A stretch of 64,000 nucleotides of DNA, taken from positions 90,143,749 to 90,207,748 of the forward strand of contig OX352762.1 of assembly GCA_947095585.1 (NCBI GenBank). The letters run 5' to 3'. The position numbers and the translations under genes were made by a program. The notes under the pieces are model-generated. The model worked only from the letters and a program-made list of their open reading frames with translations, searched no databases and was not told the origin of the DNA. Shown here piece after piece: positions 20,589 to 31,410 of this stretch. The number at the start of each line of letters is the position of its first letter. Positions within the stretch are counted from its first letter, which is position 1. Source of the DNA: Nephrocerus scutellatus (taxonomy: Eukaryota > Arthropoda > Insecta > Diptera > Pipunculidae).

Positions 20589-22310
20589 AAAACAACCCAT
20601 AAAAATTAAGATTTTTCTTTTAAATTCTCTAATCAAAGATGTCTTATCACACTTATGTATAAAATTTAAAGGAAATCGTGTACATTTTTAAAAAAAAAAT
20701 TGTATAAAAGCTCCCCGACCACGGTGGCCGATTACTTCCAAATTATATAAAGTATAGTCACCGAGAGAGCTTCGGAGGCAGAAAGTTTCCCTGACGAGTG
20801 GAAGAAGGAAATGATTGTCAAGCTCCCTAAAGGTAGTCTTATGGAGAGCAAAAGCTGGAGAGGCATTTGCGTTCTTCCTGCAGTTGCAAAGGTAATAGCC
20901 AACGTAGGATTTGAGAGAATTAAGGAACATCTGGAAGATACACTCGATGCCGAACAAGCAGGTTTCCGCACTGGATCCTCCTGTGTAGACAACACCAACA
21001 TCCTGCGGATCATTATTGAACAGTGCGTTGGATTCCGGTCACCACTCCACCTGCTGTTCATGTTGACTGTTGACAGTTTCAACAGACAGTTTATCTGACT
21101 CGCCTTGCGCAGGAGAGGTGTACCCAATAAACTAATAGCTATTATTAGAGCAACCTATGATGGCTCCAAATGTCATGTGCTGCATAGGGAAAGCTGTCAG
21201 AGAAATTCGAGATCCTAAGTGGGGTACGACAAGGTTGCATTCTATCGCCGATACTCTTTTTGTTGGTGATTAGCGATGTGCTTCGCGCAGCTTTATCTAC
21301 TGGAAACGGAGGATTTCGTTGGACACTTACATATCAACTTAAACATCTGGACTAGGCTGACAACGTTTGTTTGCTCTCACACAGGATTATGGAGCTGCAC
21401 CAATTGACAACAAATGTGGATAGGGAGGCAAATGTTGCGGGTTTGAAGATTAATACTGCCAAAACCAAAATCATGAACCTCGGCACTAACTCAGTAACTC
21501 AAGTTAACATTGCTGGAGAGAGTAGAGAGTTTCCAATATCTTAGGAGTATTGTCTCGACCGAAGGTGGAACCGAACAGGACATTACAAACTGAATCGGCA
21601 AAGCAAAATCAGTGTTTGGAATGATGTCCATGATATGGCGAAGCAATGCCATTAGCTTAAACACCAACCTGGACTGTTCCGTTCAAATGTTGAATCTGTG
21701 CTGTTGTATGGGTGCAGCACTTAGAAGGTGACCGCTACCATCACAAAAAGATTACAAACGTTCGTAAATAGGTACCTACGGAACATCTTAAGGGTTTTCT
21801 GTCCTTACCGTATCTCTAACGAACATCTTTACCAGAGAACGGGTCAGGAACCAATAGGCACAACCATCCAACGACGGAAGTGGTAGTGGATTGGTCATAC
21901 ACTCCGAAAAGGCAACAGTTCCATAGCAAACTACGCCATACAATGGAATCCGTTAACTCAGGACGGTAGAAGAACGGGTCGTCCGAGAAATGCATGGCGC
22001 AGAACAGTTGAGGAGGAGTCACGGCAATTGGGGAAGAGTTGCAGAGAGCTGAAGCTCATTACCAGGAAGTGCACGCGATGGCGCGTAGGCGTAGTAGATG
22101 CCCTAGGACCAACAAGGGGATATAGGACATAAGTAAGTAGTCACCGAAGATACACATGCGTACAAAATTTGACGAAAATCGGGCTTTGGGAAGTGGGTTA
22201 AAAATTGATTACAAGATTCCACCACCGAACAAACGACAGAAGGAACGACAAAATGAATGACAGCACTAACGACAGAATCATGCAGACGCGAAGTTAATAT
22301 AGAGAATTTA
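20589..22310 (-). mobile_element. Helentron-like copy split by a LINE
   Basis: The left part, 20589-20754, starts AAACAACCCATAAAAATTAA and runs into a minisatellite unit. The right part, 22148-22310, resumes in the same unit (GATACACATGCGTACAAAA, GAAGTGGGTTAAAAATTGAT) and finishes GCGAAGTTAATATAGAGAAT. When the LINE is removed the unit reads through, which fixes the insertion point and shows that the Helentron-like copy is older. Confidence 0.8.
20765..22137 (+). pseudogene. 5'-truncated LINE inserted with a 10-bp target-site duplication
   Basis: The insertion is bounded by TAGTCACCGA at 20755-20764 and 22138-22147. The body encodes the RT and C-terminus of an RTE/L2-like LINE. It includes WKKEMIVKLPKGSLMESKSW and RGICVLPAVAKVI near 20800-20900, EQAGFRTGSSCVDN near 20950-20990, a QGCILSP-like RT box near 21230-21260, a decayed catalytic region (HLDADN-like, near 21345) and a GCSTXKV-like segment near 21710. 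It ends with a C-terminal ARRTGRPRNAWRRTVEEE-like stretch and a WRVGVVDALGPTRGYRT run ending in TAA near 22130. Frameshifts and stops are frequent. The 3' end carries AAGTAAG, a short tetranucleotide-like tail. The clade call is tentative. Related LINEs are at 29455-31410 (minus) and 52850-53300. Confidence 0.8.
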
Positions 22311-22982
22311 TTAAGTGAAGGTTTTTAGAGATACATACAAGAAAAGAATGTATACTTTAATTAATGAAAAAAACACCCTGTGCAATAACGTATATATGTA
22401 CGAGTATGCGCTACTAAATGACGACAATGTGTCAAAACATTTCATTTGTTGTTGATGATGATAGGGCAGGCAAATTCTATTCAACAACACAACAAGTAAA
22501 AAAATTACTTTACGGTTGGTTGATTCGATTCTCTTGCAAGATGCTATGGTCAACTAAATAATAAAAAAAAAAATATATATATATATATACATTAATATAT
22601 GCATATATGTACATATAAAAATTTATGAGCACGACTATAATTTATAGCTTAGTTGTTGTTGGGAAATCTGGTGTAAACAAATTCTACAACAATCTTGAGT
22701 GTTTTTTATTGTTAATTACAAAAATAACCACGAGTCCGAAAAATATATTTATATTTACAATTTGAAACTTGATGTACTAAATCCAATTTTAGTAATTTTT
22801 AGTAAAAGAGTAGAGGAGAAGTCGAAAGTCGAAGTCAGCGGGCATGATCGGTTTGTGTCATTGCGGTGTGTACGCAATAAATTTATTTTGTGGTTTTATT
22901 ATTATTACCTGGTTAACGTTGTTCTGCTCAAAAATAATTTGTTTAAAATGTTATTTGTTTTAATAAAAAAAATAAATATTTT
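22311..22982. other. No gene; includes a (TA)n tract
   Basis: A TATATATATATATATATA tract lies near 22572-22590. The frame at 22699-23007 is A+T-rich without motif, and its end runs into the LINE fragment that follows. Confidence 0.45.
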
Positions 22983-23345
22983 GATTACAACATCTCAAGA
23001 TTCGTAAATCTGCTGGGCCTGATGGTATTCCCGCTATAGTTTTGAAGAGGTGTTCTCCAACGTTGGCATTACCACTGCGCAGACTTTTCCATTTCTCTTA
23101 TTCTTCTGGAGTCGTCCCAATGAATTGGAAAACAGCCTTTATCCAGCCTGTTCCTAAAAAAGGCGAACGGTCATCTCTTTTCTCGACCAATTGCGCAAAC
23201 ATCCAAACTTTCTATGGTCATGGAAACGCTGATCAATCGTTATGCAATACCTAAAATCACATGAAATCCTTAGCGACCAGCAGTACGGTTTTCATAGACA
23301 ACGTTCTACAGGTGACCTTATGGCTTATCTCACTGAAAAGTGAAA
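22983..23345 (+). pseudogene. Jockey-like LINE reverse transcriptase fragment
   Basis: A frame starting near 22998 reads RKSAGPDGIPAIVLKRC, then LFHFSYSSGVVPMNWKTAFI and QPVPKKGERSS. This is the RT finger region with the K-x-x-GPDG-I and P-x-x-W-K motifs of Jockey-type elements. After a frameshift at about 23170 it continues in other frames as LKSHEILSDQQYGFHRQRST and GDLMAYLTEK near 23250-23340. It ends there, before the catalytic box. A different LINE follows after 200 bases. Confidence 0.8.
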
Positions 23346-23544
23346 AGTCTTAAAACTTATTTATAGTTTTCCTACTTATTTTCCGGCTAAAATCTTACAA
23401 GATATTGATAATACGAATATGATTAAACAGCAAGTTGAGATAATTCAAAATAAAAAAATAATTTTTATACAAAATGCCAATATTCCGAAAATTACCTGAT
23501 TCGGGAACAGTTAGAGATTGAAGGTATGGAATCTCAAGATCATA
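23346..23544. other. Spacer between two LINE fragments
   Basis: AT-rich; no match seen. Confidence 0.4.
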
Positions 23545-25545
23545 GATCAGAAATCTGAACTATTGATGGAGCCACTCGCAACCAGATAAACCACGTGTTG
23601 ATAGACTGCCGCCACAACCCGAACCTGATGACGGTACGAGCGTACCGAGGTGCCAACGTCGACTCGGACCACTATCTTGTTGGTATAGTGCTCCGAGCGC
23701 GGATCAGATTCGAGTCAACACGGCTGCCCTTGGCAACGACAAAGAGACAAGAAACAACTACGGTCAAGCGATAGGTGTCGCCCTAAATGCAGCGAGAATA
23801 AGTCCTGGGGCTGAGATGCCGGGCGTAGAAGAGAAATGGACCCGCCTTAAGAATACTGTCATTAGTACTGCTGACTTCATCTTAGGCAGTAATCGTAGAG
23901 ATCGGAACGACTGGTTCGATGACGAATGTAAGCTAGCCACTGAACGTAAGAATGTTGCGTACCGAGCAATGCAACAATCTCATAGAACGCGGGCACGCGA
24001 AGATGAATATAAAGAGCTCAGAAGATATGAAGATCGATAAACAGTTCACCGGCGAAAGAAAGCAGCCTGGGAGAAGAATCTTGTCCATGAACTGGAACAG
24101 TACAGAGAGCAAGGACCGCACCAGACACGGAAGTTCCAAAGAGTCCGCGGTATGACGCAATATATGTACACCGCGTTGCACATACTGCAAAGAAAAAGAG
24201 GGTAATCTGATCGCCGATCTCAAATGCATCTTAGAGTGATGGAAAGAGCACTTTCATGAGTTGCTTAATGGCCAGCTAACTGAGGAATTGGAGGCTCCAC
24301 CAATGATCGAAGACCACACTATGCTGCCGCCACCAAGCATAGACGAAGTTAGTAGAGCGATAAATCGGCTCAAAAATAATAATTTCCCGGGATCTGATTA
24401 TATCCCAGCGGAGCTGATTAAAACGGGAGGCCCCGCAATACATCAAGCAATTCATGAACTAATAGTGCAAGTGTAGGAGGAAAAAGCGATGTCAGAAGTC
24501 ATCAAAAGCCAGGCCAGATGTCGAAAAGGCATCCTGTGCCCCATACATAAGAAAGTAGATATCACAACGTTGTTGAGTACCGCGTAAAAGATTTTGTCCT
24601 CTATCCTTCAAGACAGGATAGCCCCATACGATAAAGTCATCAGCGATAAGATATAATTCGGCATCTCAAATAAACTGACACGACTATGCAGGTTAACCAC
24701 GACCAATGTTATAAGCCAAGTAAAAATATCCGGATAACTACCAAGCCCATTCAACATCTATAACGGGCTCCGATAAAGGGATGGACTGGCCTGCGTCCTC
24801 TTCAACCTGGCGTTGGAGAAAGTGATCCGAGACTCTGACGTAACGGCGAGAGGAACAATCCTATATAAGTTCATTCGGATGTTGGCTTACGCAGACGATA
24901 TTGACATCGTTGGTAGAAATGGAAGAGCTGTACATGAAGCTTTCATCCATATCGAAAAGGCTGCACGAAATCTGGGGCTGCACATAAATGAGAGCAAAAC
25001 AAAGTACATGGTGGCCACGATTGCGAGTAAAAGATCTAACATTGGTCCCTCAATTCAACTAGTGTAGCGCGAATTTGAAGTAGTGCAATCCGTTAACTAT
25101 CTCGGGTCAACTGTAGCAGCCGATAACAGCATGGAACCAGAAATACGCGCACGGTTGCTTAAAGCAAACAAAGCCTACTATAGTCTGTCAAGACTCTTCA
25201 AATTCAGGAATTTAACTATAACATCCAAGCTGCTGGTATATAAGACAATGGTCCTACCAGTACTTACATATGGATCCGAGACTTGGGTGCTTAGCAAAAA
25301 GCATTCTGACCACTTAGCCGCGTTCGAGAAAAAAAATTAAACGGAGAATTTTTGGCCCCGTATGTGAGGAAGGACGATCCCGGAGACTCTATAATGATGA
25401 GATCTACGAGCTTTACCGCGATGTCGACATCGTGAAGAGAATTAAGCTCGGTAGGCTCCGGTGGGCAGGACACCTAGCTCGCATGAGCGAAGATGATCCT
25501 TTGATCGGAAAGTCCTTTGCGGTCGATTCTATAGCTTTCTGAGTT
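23545..25545 (+). pseudogene. RTE-like LINE: endonuclease C-terminus, reverse transcriptase, 3' domain, broken
   Basis: About 2 kb of a single non-LTR retrotransposon in the correct order. Near 23550-23680 the plus strand gives QINHVLIDCRH, RAYRGANVDSDHYLV, the C-terminus of the apurinic-type endonuclease with its conserved SDH motif. From 23816 a linker frame carries NDWFDDECKLATERKNVAYR. At 24261-24476 an RT finger segment has AINRLKNNNFPGSDYIPAEL. The catalytic palm at 24813-25067 has RMLAYADDIDIVGRN with YADD intact, and the thumb at 25083-25340 has QSVNYLGSTVAA and VLTYGSETWVLSKKH. After a frameshift near 25335 it continues RRLYNDEIYELYRDVDIVKR, then LGRLRWAGHLARM to about 25480. Several stops and frameshifts separate the pieces. 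The ORF1 and most of the endonuclease are lost. Confidence 0.85.
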
Positions 25546-25782
25546 GATGAGGTGGTCAGTTGGTGGGTTGGTCAGTTGGCGGGAAGTTCCTTCAGCCGAA
25601 TGCCGAATGCATATTGAATATCGAATATTTAGCATTCTTTCATCGGTCAAGAGTCTTGCATTTTCGTGAACAAAAGATAGTATCAAAATTTGATGATATT
25701 GATTTGCAACCAAACAGAAATAAGTTTTAGATTCCGTACTATTTTATTTAGTTCAGAAAAAGTAATATCATCATATTTGGCT

Positions 25783-25917
25783 CTACAACCGGGGTCCGGT
25801 TCTGGCCTCCCGCAAAAAGTCTCTCCACCGGTCCCGATTTCGAGCCGATGTCGTCCAGTTTGGCATTCCTAAACTCTGGGCGTCCTGGTCTACGCCATCC
25901 TTCCAGCGTAGGCGCAG
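25783..25917 (-). pseudogene. LINE reverse transcriptase extreme C-terminus, opposite orientation
   Basis: One minus-strand frame of 44 codons reads LRLRWKDGVDQDAQSLGMPN, WTTSARNRDRWRDFLREART, GPRL and stop. The R-W-x-D-G-V ... D-R-x-x-W-R-x-x-L-x-E-A-R-T pattern is the usual end of RTE/L2-type LINE proteins. The frame is clean to its stop codon at 25783-25785. It points at the plus-strand LINE ending at 25545, so the two are separate insertions that converge. A diverged relative of this piece lies in each copy of the 44-52 kb triplication. Confidence 0.75.
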
Positions 25918-25920
25918 GAA

Positions 25921-26710
25921 AAAGTAATATATCTCTATTAAATGGACATTTGTTCTTTTTTTCTCTTAAAAGTATGTATTTATGTTCAAATTACGTTTTA
26001 TTCGAATAAATACCAATACAGAATTTCGGTACAGTCGTTCGTGATAATTATTTTCTTAATTAAATAATAAGTGACCGTGGCAATTTAAAGAAAGAAAATG
26101 ATGTTGTTAACAGCATTGTAAACAAAAAGGTCAAAGGAATGCACTAAGAAGCGGTAGTACTGATATTTATGATCTTTCTCTCACTCAACCATCTTCAGTG
26201 CTGAAGATAACCCATCGCATTTTTTATATACGAATCGGTAGCGTTCTTATTGATTATTTTATAAGCTGTTTAATATGTGTGATTTATTAAACAGGTAATA
26301 TACTCATAATACAATAATAATAAGCAATTTATTTTCGTGTTCCTTAAAAACTAGTTTTAAGTCGTTCGAAACCCATAAAAGTCACCCCAAAACTTTAAAC
26401 ATGCAAATTTCATTTAAGAAGTTAAATCGCTGCTATAAAATTATTAAATTAAAATTATTAATACGTTAGAAGCAAATCTATGACCAGAAAAAGTCAAACA
26501 ATTTTGATGTGGGTTGTTTTCAGATTTTTTCATTGAGTGGTTTTTTTCTGTCCTGCAACGACTCCATAAAGGGTTGATCTCATCAATTGTCGTGCCTTTA
26601 GGAATGACACAAATTGTTTGTCAGTCTACAGCGATAACCACAATCAAACCACTTTCAATTTTTCTAATAGAGGTTTTCTGCTATGTGCGAAGTGCTGCTC
26701 ACCAAATGCC
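25921..26710. other. No recognisable gene
   Basis: A+T-rich, no motif supported on either strand. Confidence 0.45.
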
Positions 26711-26711
26711 A

Positions 26712-27345
26712 TCTTCTATCTATCTATCTATATACATATATAAAGTAGAGAATTTATTTGTATATTTGTATATATATTTGTGCCTAACTAGCTCTGGAAC
26801 GCCTTGACCAATTTCAACCAAACTTGGTATACATATTATTTACTATGTGGAATCAAACATAGGTGGTGGGGGGTAACACGTTTTTTGGCTGGGGGAGGCG
26901 TGGCAGCCGATATTAGTGACCGACCCACCGTTTTCGGTATCGCCGAGACGAATAGTGCTGGTAGTACACTCCTATGGGGGGTGGGTGAACGATATTAGTG
27001 TCGATTCTATGGTTTTCGGGGTCGCTGAGTTGAACGGTGATGGTAAGACAGCTCTAGGGGGATGGGGTCGAAACTGAGGGGGGGGGGGGGTGACCGATAT
27101 TGGTGTCGATTTTATAGTTTTCGTCGTCGCTGCGGTGAATAGTGATGGTAAGGCACCTCTATAGCTAGGGGTTCGATGAAGAGGCGGAGGGGTTTCGATA
27201 TTACTGTCGATCACATACTTTTCAGGATCGCTGAGATAAAAAGTTATAGTAAGACACCTCTATGCGGATGGGGTCAGGGGGGGACTTTTTGGAGGCGATA
27301 TTAGCGTCAAATTTTACACCCGTGCAACGCCGGGCACTCAACTAG
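26712..27345 (+). mobile_element. Candidate canonical non-autonomous Helitron
   Basis: The left end is TC after an A (26711), followed by a TCTATCTATCTATATA tract, AAGTAGAGAATTTATTTGTA and a GAACGCCTTGACCAATTTCA segment of the kind seen near the 5' ends of insect Helitrons. The right end is CTAG at 27342-27345 followed by T. A short hairpin (CCCG-T-GC, loop AAC, GC-CGGG at 27319-27334) sits about seven bases upstream. This matches the TC...hairpin-CTRR rule with insertion between A and T. The middle is four to five ~100-bp units with CGATATTAGTGTCGATTCTA and TGGTAAGACACCTCTA-type words (starts near 26914, 26990, 27093, 27198). No Rep/helicase gene is present, so it would need a partner in trans. 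Confidence 0.65.
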
Positions 27346-27346
27346 T

Positions 27347-27572
27347 TAATAATAAAAATAACATTTAACGCGAAAGACCGTTGCGGTCCAAGGCCTATCT
27401 TCTCGCGAACATTCGTGTGGTGCGTATTATATTTTTGCACACAAATTGAAGGAACCTACAATTTAATGCCGCATATACGAAAAACGAATTGAGAAGCAGT
27501 TATTACTCTCGAACTTTTGTCAGATATTCGCGGGAGGTGGGACGGTGAAAAGGATTTTTGGTATTTTTTCTG
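27347..27572 (-). mobile_element. SINE copy lacking its tRNA-like head
   Basis: On the minus strand the body starts near CCAGAAAAAATACC and passes CACCTCCCGCGAATATCTGA, AGTAATAACTGCTTCTCAAT, GAAGATAGGCCTTGGACCGC, ending in an AAT-rich tail. The 5' head with A and B boxes is absent, so this copy is 5' truncated. Its tail touches the right end of the Helitron candidate at 27345. Confidence 0.75.
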
Positions 27573-27997
27573 GGAAACAAAATGCCATTACTCAGAAAAA
27601 AATGGTCCGTATGCACAAATATAAGCAATATCTGAGAGTCTGAGCTAACAATCTTGAACTGACATAGTGATCTATTTAGATGGATCTGAACTCGTACTCA
27701 GTTTCATATGCAAAAAATTAGATCGTTATCAGCGACTTTGGATTGCTCCATACAGTTTTCATATGATTGCTAATCTGTGCAATGACTAGGCTTTATAAGC
27801 GAAAATGTTGTCCGAAAGTGAAAACGAAATTGTTATCAGCCGGATCAACTCATTAATTTTTGATTTTAAGAAAATTTTAAAGGCAAGGAAGAGGGATAAA
27901 ATATAATTTGGTGCAGACATCAACAAAAAACAAATAAATGAAAAAATAGCCAATACGAGTTCTAGGCTAAAAATCAAAGTCACTAGAAATAAAAAAA
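27573..27997. other. No recognisable gene
   Basis: A minus-strand frame of 73 codons (27786-28007) is hydrophobic by base composition and overlaps the next element's end; no gene. Confidence 0.45.
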
Positions 27998-28733
27998 AAC
28001 AACCCATAAAAATTAAAATTTTTCATGTAAATTCTCTAATAAGAGATGGGTATGTGTTAAAATTTAAAGAAAGCCGGGCTATTTTTTAAAAAAATTACAT
28101 GGACACCACACGGGTCTCAGGGCCCGATCACTCTAACAAACTTACAAAAAGTTTTGTCCATCAGTGATACACATGTGTTTAAAATTTGAAGAAAATCGAG
28201 CTAATATTTAAAAAATTTATATGGGCACCCCTCGGGCCTCGGGTTAATTTTTTTGAAAAATTTTTATGGACCCCTGCCACCAAAATTTTTGCAAAAAGTG
28301 TTGTCCATCGGAGATACACGTATATAAAATTAAAAAAAAAATCGGGTTAAGTTTTTTTAAAAATTTGTTGGGGCCCCATGACTCTCCAAACCCTGTCTCC
28401 AAATTTTTGCAAAAAGTGTTGCCCATCGGAGATACACACGTATGTATATAAAATAAAAAAAAAATCCGGGTTCATTTTTTTAAAAAAATTGTTGGTGCCC
28501 AAAAAGTGTTTTTCATCTGAGATAAACATAGATATATAAACATAGTATATAAATATAGACCGACAAATTTTTATGGAAAGTGTTGTTATCGGAGATGTGC
28601 ATGTGTGCAAAATTTCAATAAAATAGGACTTTGGGATCGCAAGATTCCACGACAAACCCACAAACAAACAAACAAACAAACACGGGTACGCGAAGTTTGT
28701 ATAGAGAATTTAAAATTATTCGTAATGACTGGG
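27998..28733 (-). mobile_element. Helentron-like copy, reverse, with about five minisatellite units
   Basis: AACAACCCATAAAAATTAAA at 28000, ATGTAAATTCTCTAATAAGA, units with GTGTTGTCCATCGGAGATAC at 28297 and related words near 28155, 28415, 28505 and 28578. It then has a CAAACAAACAAACA tract and CACGGGTACGCGAAGTTTGT, AGAGAATTTAA. The last ~170 bases also belong to a downstream tandem duplication. Confidence 0.8.
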
Positions 28734-29105
28734 TAACAAAATTATTGAATTCAATCTACTCCGAAAGTAGTCTTACTCAATTCTTGATCTGTGTATCGGT
28801 GATGTCATAACAGTATATTACATAACGAGCTAAAAATTTTTATGGAAAGTGTTGTCATCGGAGATGTGCATGTGTGCAAAATTTCAATAAAATAGGACTT
28901 TGGGATCGGAAGATTCCACGACAAACCCACAAACAAACAAACATACAAACAAACAAACAAACACGGGTACGCGAAGTTAATATAGAGAATTTAAAAATTA
29001 TTCGTAATGACTGGGTAACAAAATTATTGAATTCAATTAAGTAATCTTACTCAATTCTTGATCTGTGCATCGGTGATGTCATAACAGTATATTATATAAC
29101 GAGCT
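28565..29105. repeat. 269-bp tandem duplication spanning a Helentron-like head and flank
   Basis: ATTTTTATGGAAAGTGTTGT starts at 28568 and again at 28837. Both copies run through the element head (ACGCGAAGTT...AGAGAATTTAA), the former flank (ATTATTCGTAATGACTGGGT, GATCTGTG(T/C)ATCGGTGATG) and the edge of repeat B (ACAGTATATTA(C/T)ATAACGAGC). Because element and flank are duplicated together, this is a genomic duplication, not a second transposition. The copies differ by a few substitutions and a small deletion (CTACTCCGAAAG missing in the second). Confidence 0.85.
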
Positions 29106-29187
29106 AAGAAAGTGGACGTTATGTTGCTAGTTAGAAGTTTGAAGCGCGAGGCGGCAGCCGAGTGTGGAAATCTAACGAGCAACGAGC
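29080..29187 (+). repeat. Dispersed repeat B, fragment, interrupted by a SINE
   Basis: ACAGTATATTATATAACGAG, CTAAGAAAGTGGACGTTATG, GCGAGGCGGCAGCCGAGTGT and AAATCTAACGAGCAACGAGC align with the first ~120 bases of repeat B at 10990. A SINE begins where the match stops. Confidence 0.7.
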
Positions 29188-29345
29188 GAATTGAAAGGCT
29201 TTCCGTGACAAGTTATTACTCTCGGAACGTTTGTCACCCATCAGCGAGAGGTGGGACACCGTGAAAAATACTTTTTTGGTGTTACTGGAATTCGAACCAC
29301 GAATCAGTAGCCATGCGCTTTTCCACTGAGCCACGGCTCCCACAA
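29188..29345 (-). mobile_element. SINE copy with head but no tail
   Basis: On the minus strand: GTGGGAGCCGTGGCTCAGTG, AAAAGCGCATGGCTACTG, the B-box-like GGTTCGAATTCCAG, then the body to 'ACTTGTCACGGAAAGCC'. The 3' half (AGGCCTTGGACCGC and the ATT tail) is missing. Truncation at the 3' side is unusual for a reverse-transcribed element and suggests later deletion or recombination. Confidence 0.75.
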
Positions 29346-29454
29346 AAAGACCAACAATAACGAAAGCGAAATTGCCGGATTTATGCGAAAATGTAATAAA
29401 AAATTGGGTTCAGCGCATTCCCTCATGCGGCGTTTCCGTGGATGACATTTGATT

Positions 29455-31410
29455 CTTCTTTCTTTCTTTCCTTTAGTCCGCGGGGGAGCATAGGGCTTCT
29501 ACAAACGCCCGCCAACGAACGATTTATTGCCTGAGGTTTCAAGAGACGCCACTCGGTCCCCTGGGATCTGTCTTCCTTTTCTTTTGTCCTTTTCCATGTC
29601 TTGCTAGGACGGGCAACTCGGCGGCTTCCTTACGGATTCTAGTCGAGCGCTAGTTTGGTAATATTGTCCGCTGGCTTTCTCAAAGTGTGGCCAATTCAGC
29701 TCCATTTTCGTCGTCTGATGGTGATCTCGATTGCTTCCTGCTGCGTTACTGTCCACAAGTCTTGATTGGTGATAATGTCCTGCCATCTTATTCTCAGTAT
29801 CCTCCTTAAGCACTTGTTGACGAAGACTTGGAGGCGCGTCGCAATTGACTCTGTGACTTTCCACGTTTCGCAGCCATACAAGAGTACTGAGAGAACGTTA
29901 GATCTGAAGATTGTTAGGTTCAGATTCCAGGAGATTTGCGAGGAGTTCCAGATATTATTTAGCATACTATGGAAGTGTCGCACCTTGTTTACACGAGAGC
30001 ACACATCAGAGTCAGCACCACAATTTTTTGACATCCAGCTGCCTAAATAACAAAACTTATCGACTTCCTCTATCTGATGTCCGTCAATCGAGAGATCACA
30101 TCTTCCACTAGCGTTAACGCGAAGTAGTTTTGTTTTTGAGACGTTAATTTTTAAATTCACTTTGTTAGCGTTGAGTTCTAGTGAGTTTAATTTTCGCTCC
30201 ATGTCATCTAGCCATTGTGTAAGGAGACAGATATCATCGGCATAGTCCAGGTCTTCTAGGCGGTGAAAAACATTCCATGGTAATCCCGATGGTGTACGGT
30301 TTACTATTTTCATTACCCAGTCGATGGCAATTGTGAAAAGCAATGGTGAGAGGGTGCAACCTTGCTGGACTCCCGAGTAGATGTTAAAAGGTGAGCCAAG
30401 ATTACCGTTAGGAATGACGCGGCATGTTGAGACGCGGTAGAGCTAATTAATGATGTTTATGAGTTTTTCCGGAACACCATAGCTAGACAAAATCTATCTC
30501 ATCATGTTTCGGTCCTCGCTATCAAAAGCGCATTTAAAATCTACAAAAACCATATACAGAGGAGAGCGATACTCAACTGACGGTTCAATGATTAAACGCA
30601 GGGGGTTAATTTGTTCAGTACAAGAACGGAGATCACTTTGTTATGGTGTTTAACAGGGTAATTCCTCTCCAGTTTTCGCAATTGCTCAAATCACCTTTCT
30701 TGGGGAGTTTGACTATCAAGCCTTCTTTTAACGACGATGGAATGGTTTCAGATTCCCAGATATCTTGATATATCGCATGCAATGTTCGCGTAGTTAACTC
30801 GACGTCGGCTTGAAGGAGTTCTGCGTAGATGTTGTCATTCCCTGCTGCTTTACCAGATTGCAGTGAACGAATTGTTGTCATTATATCATCCAACGAAGGA
30901 GTAGCGACGCTGATGTTTAGTAGCCTATTAGAGTGCATATGTGGGTTGATGAACCTGCCTGGCGAAGTACAATTCAAAACATTCTTAAAATGTTCTGTCC
31001 AGCGGGTTAATTGTTGTTCCTCCATAAGGATCAAAGAGCCGTCTATTGCCTTAACAGGGTAGTTGGTGTTTCTTATTGGCGAGCTTACGAGCGAGTTGGT
31101 AGACTGTGCTGTATTATCTACTATCAGCGACTTGCTGTGCTTGTGTTGCGATGTCGCTTAGCCATGCTCGTTTGTCGTTCCTAGCTGAACCGCCAACTTG
31201 CCGGTCCAGATCCCTATACTTCCGCGCTAATGCGCTTCGCACGGCACCCGAGGCCGCGTTTACCTCTACTTTGATGGATTGGCGTTCACGAATGGTGTCA
31301 TTTGATTGGTGTTCCACAATTAATGGCACCGATGTTACTTTAACCCTTTTTATTTCAAACACAAGCTGTTTTACTTGAAAAAATGAGACGCTCTTAATCA
31401 AAAAACCATT
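29455..31410 (-). pseudogene. RTE/L2-like LINE, RT and 3' domain, broken
   Basis: On the minus strand the order is correct. A linker region at 31401-31114 has SALARKYRDLDRQVGGSARN. An RT finger frame at 31034-30633 has RSLQSGKAAGNDNIYAELLQ, SSLKEGLIVKLPKKG and NCENWRGITLLNTI. An RT box region near 30500-30350 (GVQQGCTLSP type) follows. The palm and thumb frame at 30343-29696 has LDYADDICLLTQW with YADD intact, EVDKFCYLGSWMSKN, SVLLYGCETWKVTES and NKCLRRILRIRWQDI. The tail has WSWIGHTLRKPADNI and WRAFVEALCSPAD with a stop near 29472. Stops and a frameshift between the two long frames show it is dead, yet 215 codons remain open. No endonuclease is visible, so it is 5' truncated. A second copy of the same family lies at 52850-53300. 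Confidence 0.85.

Noticed and set aside
26972..27214. Proline-rich 80-codon minus-strand frame
   Set aside because: It falls across the GC-rich ~100-bp units of the Helitron candidate, so it is a repeat translation.
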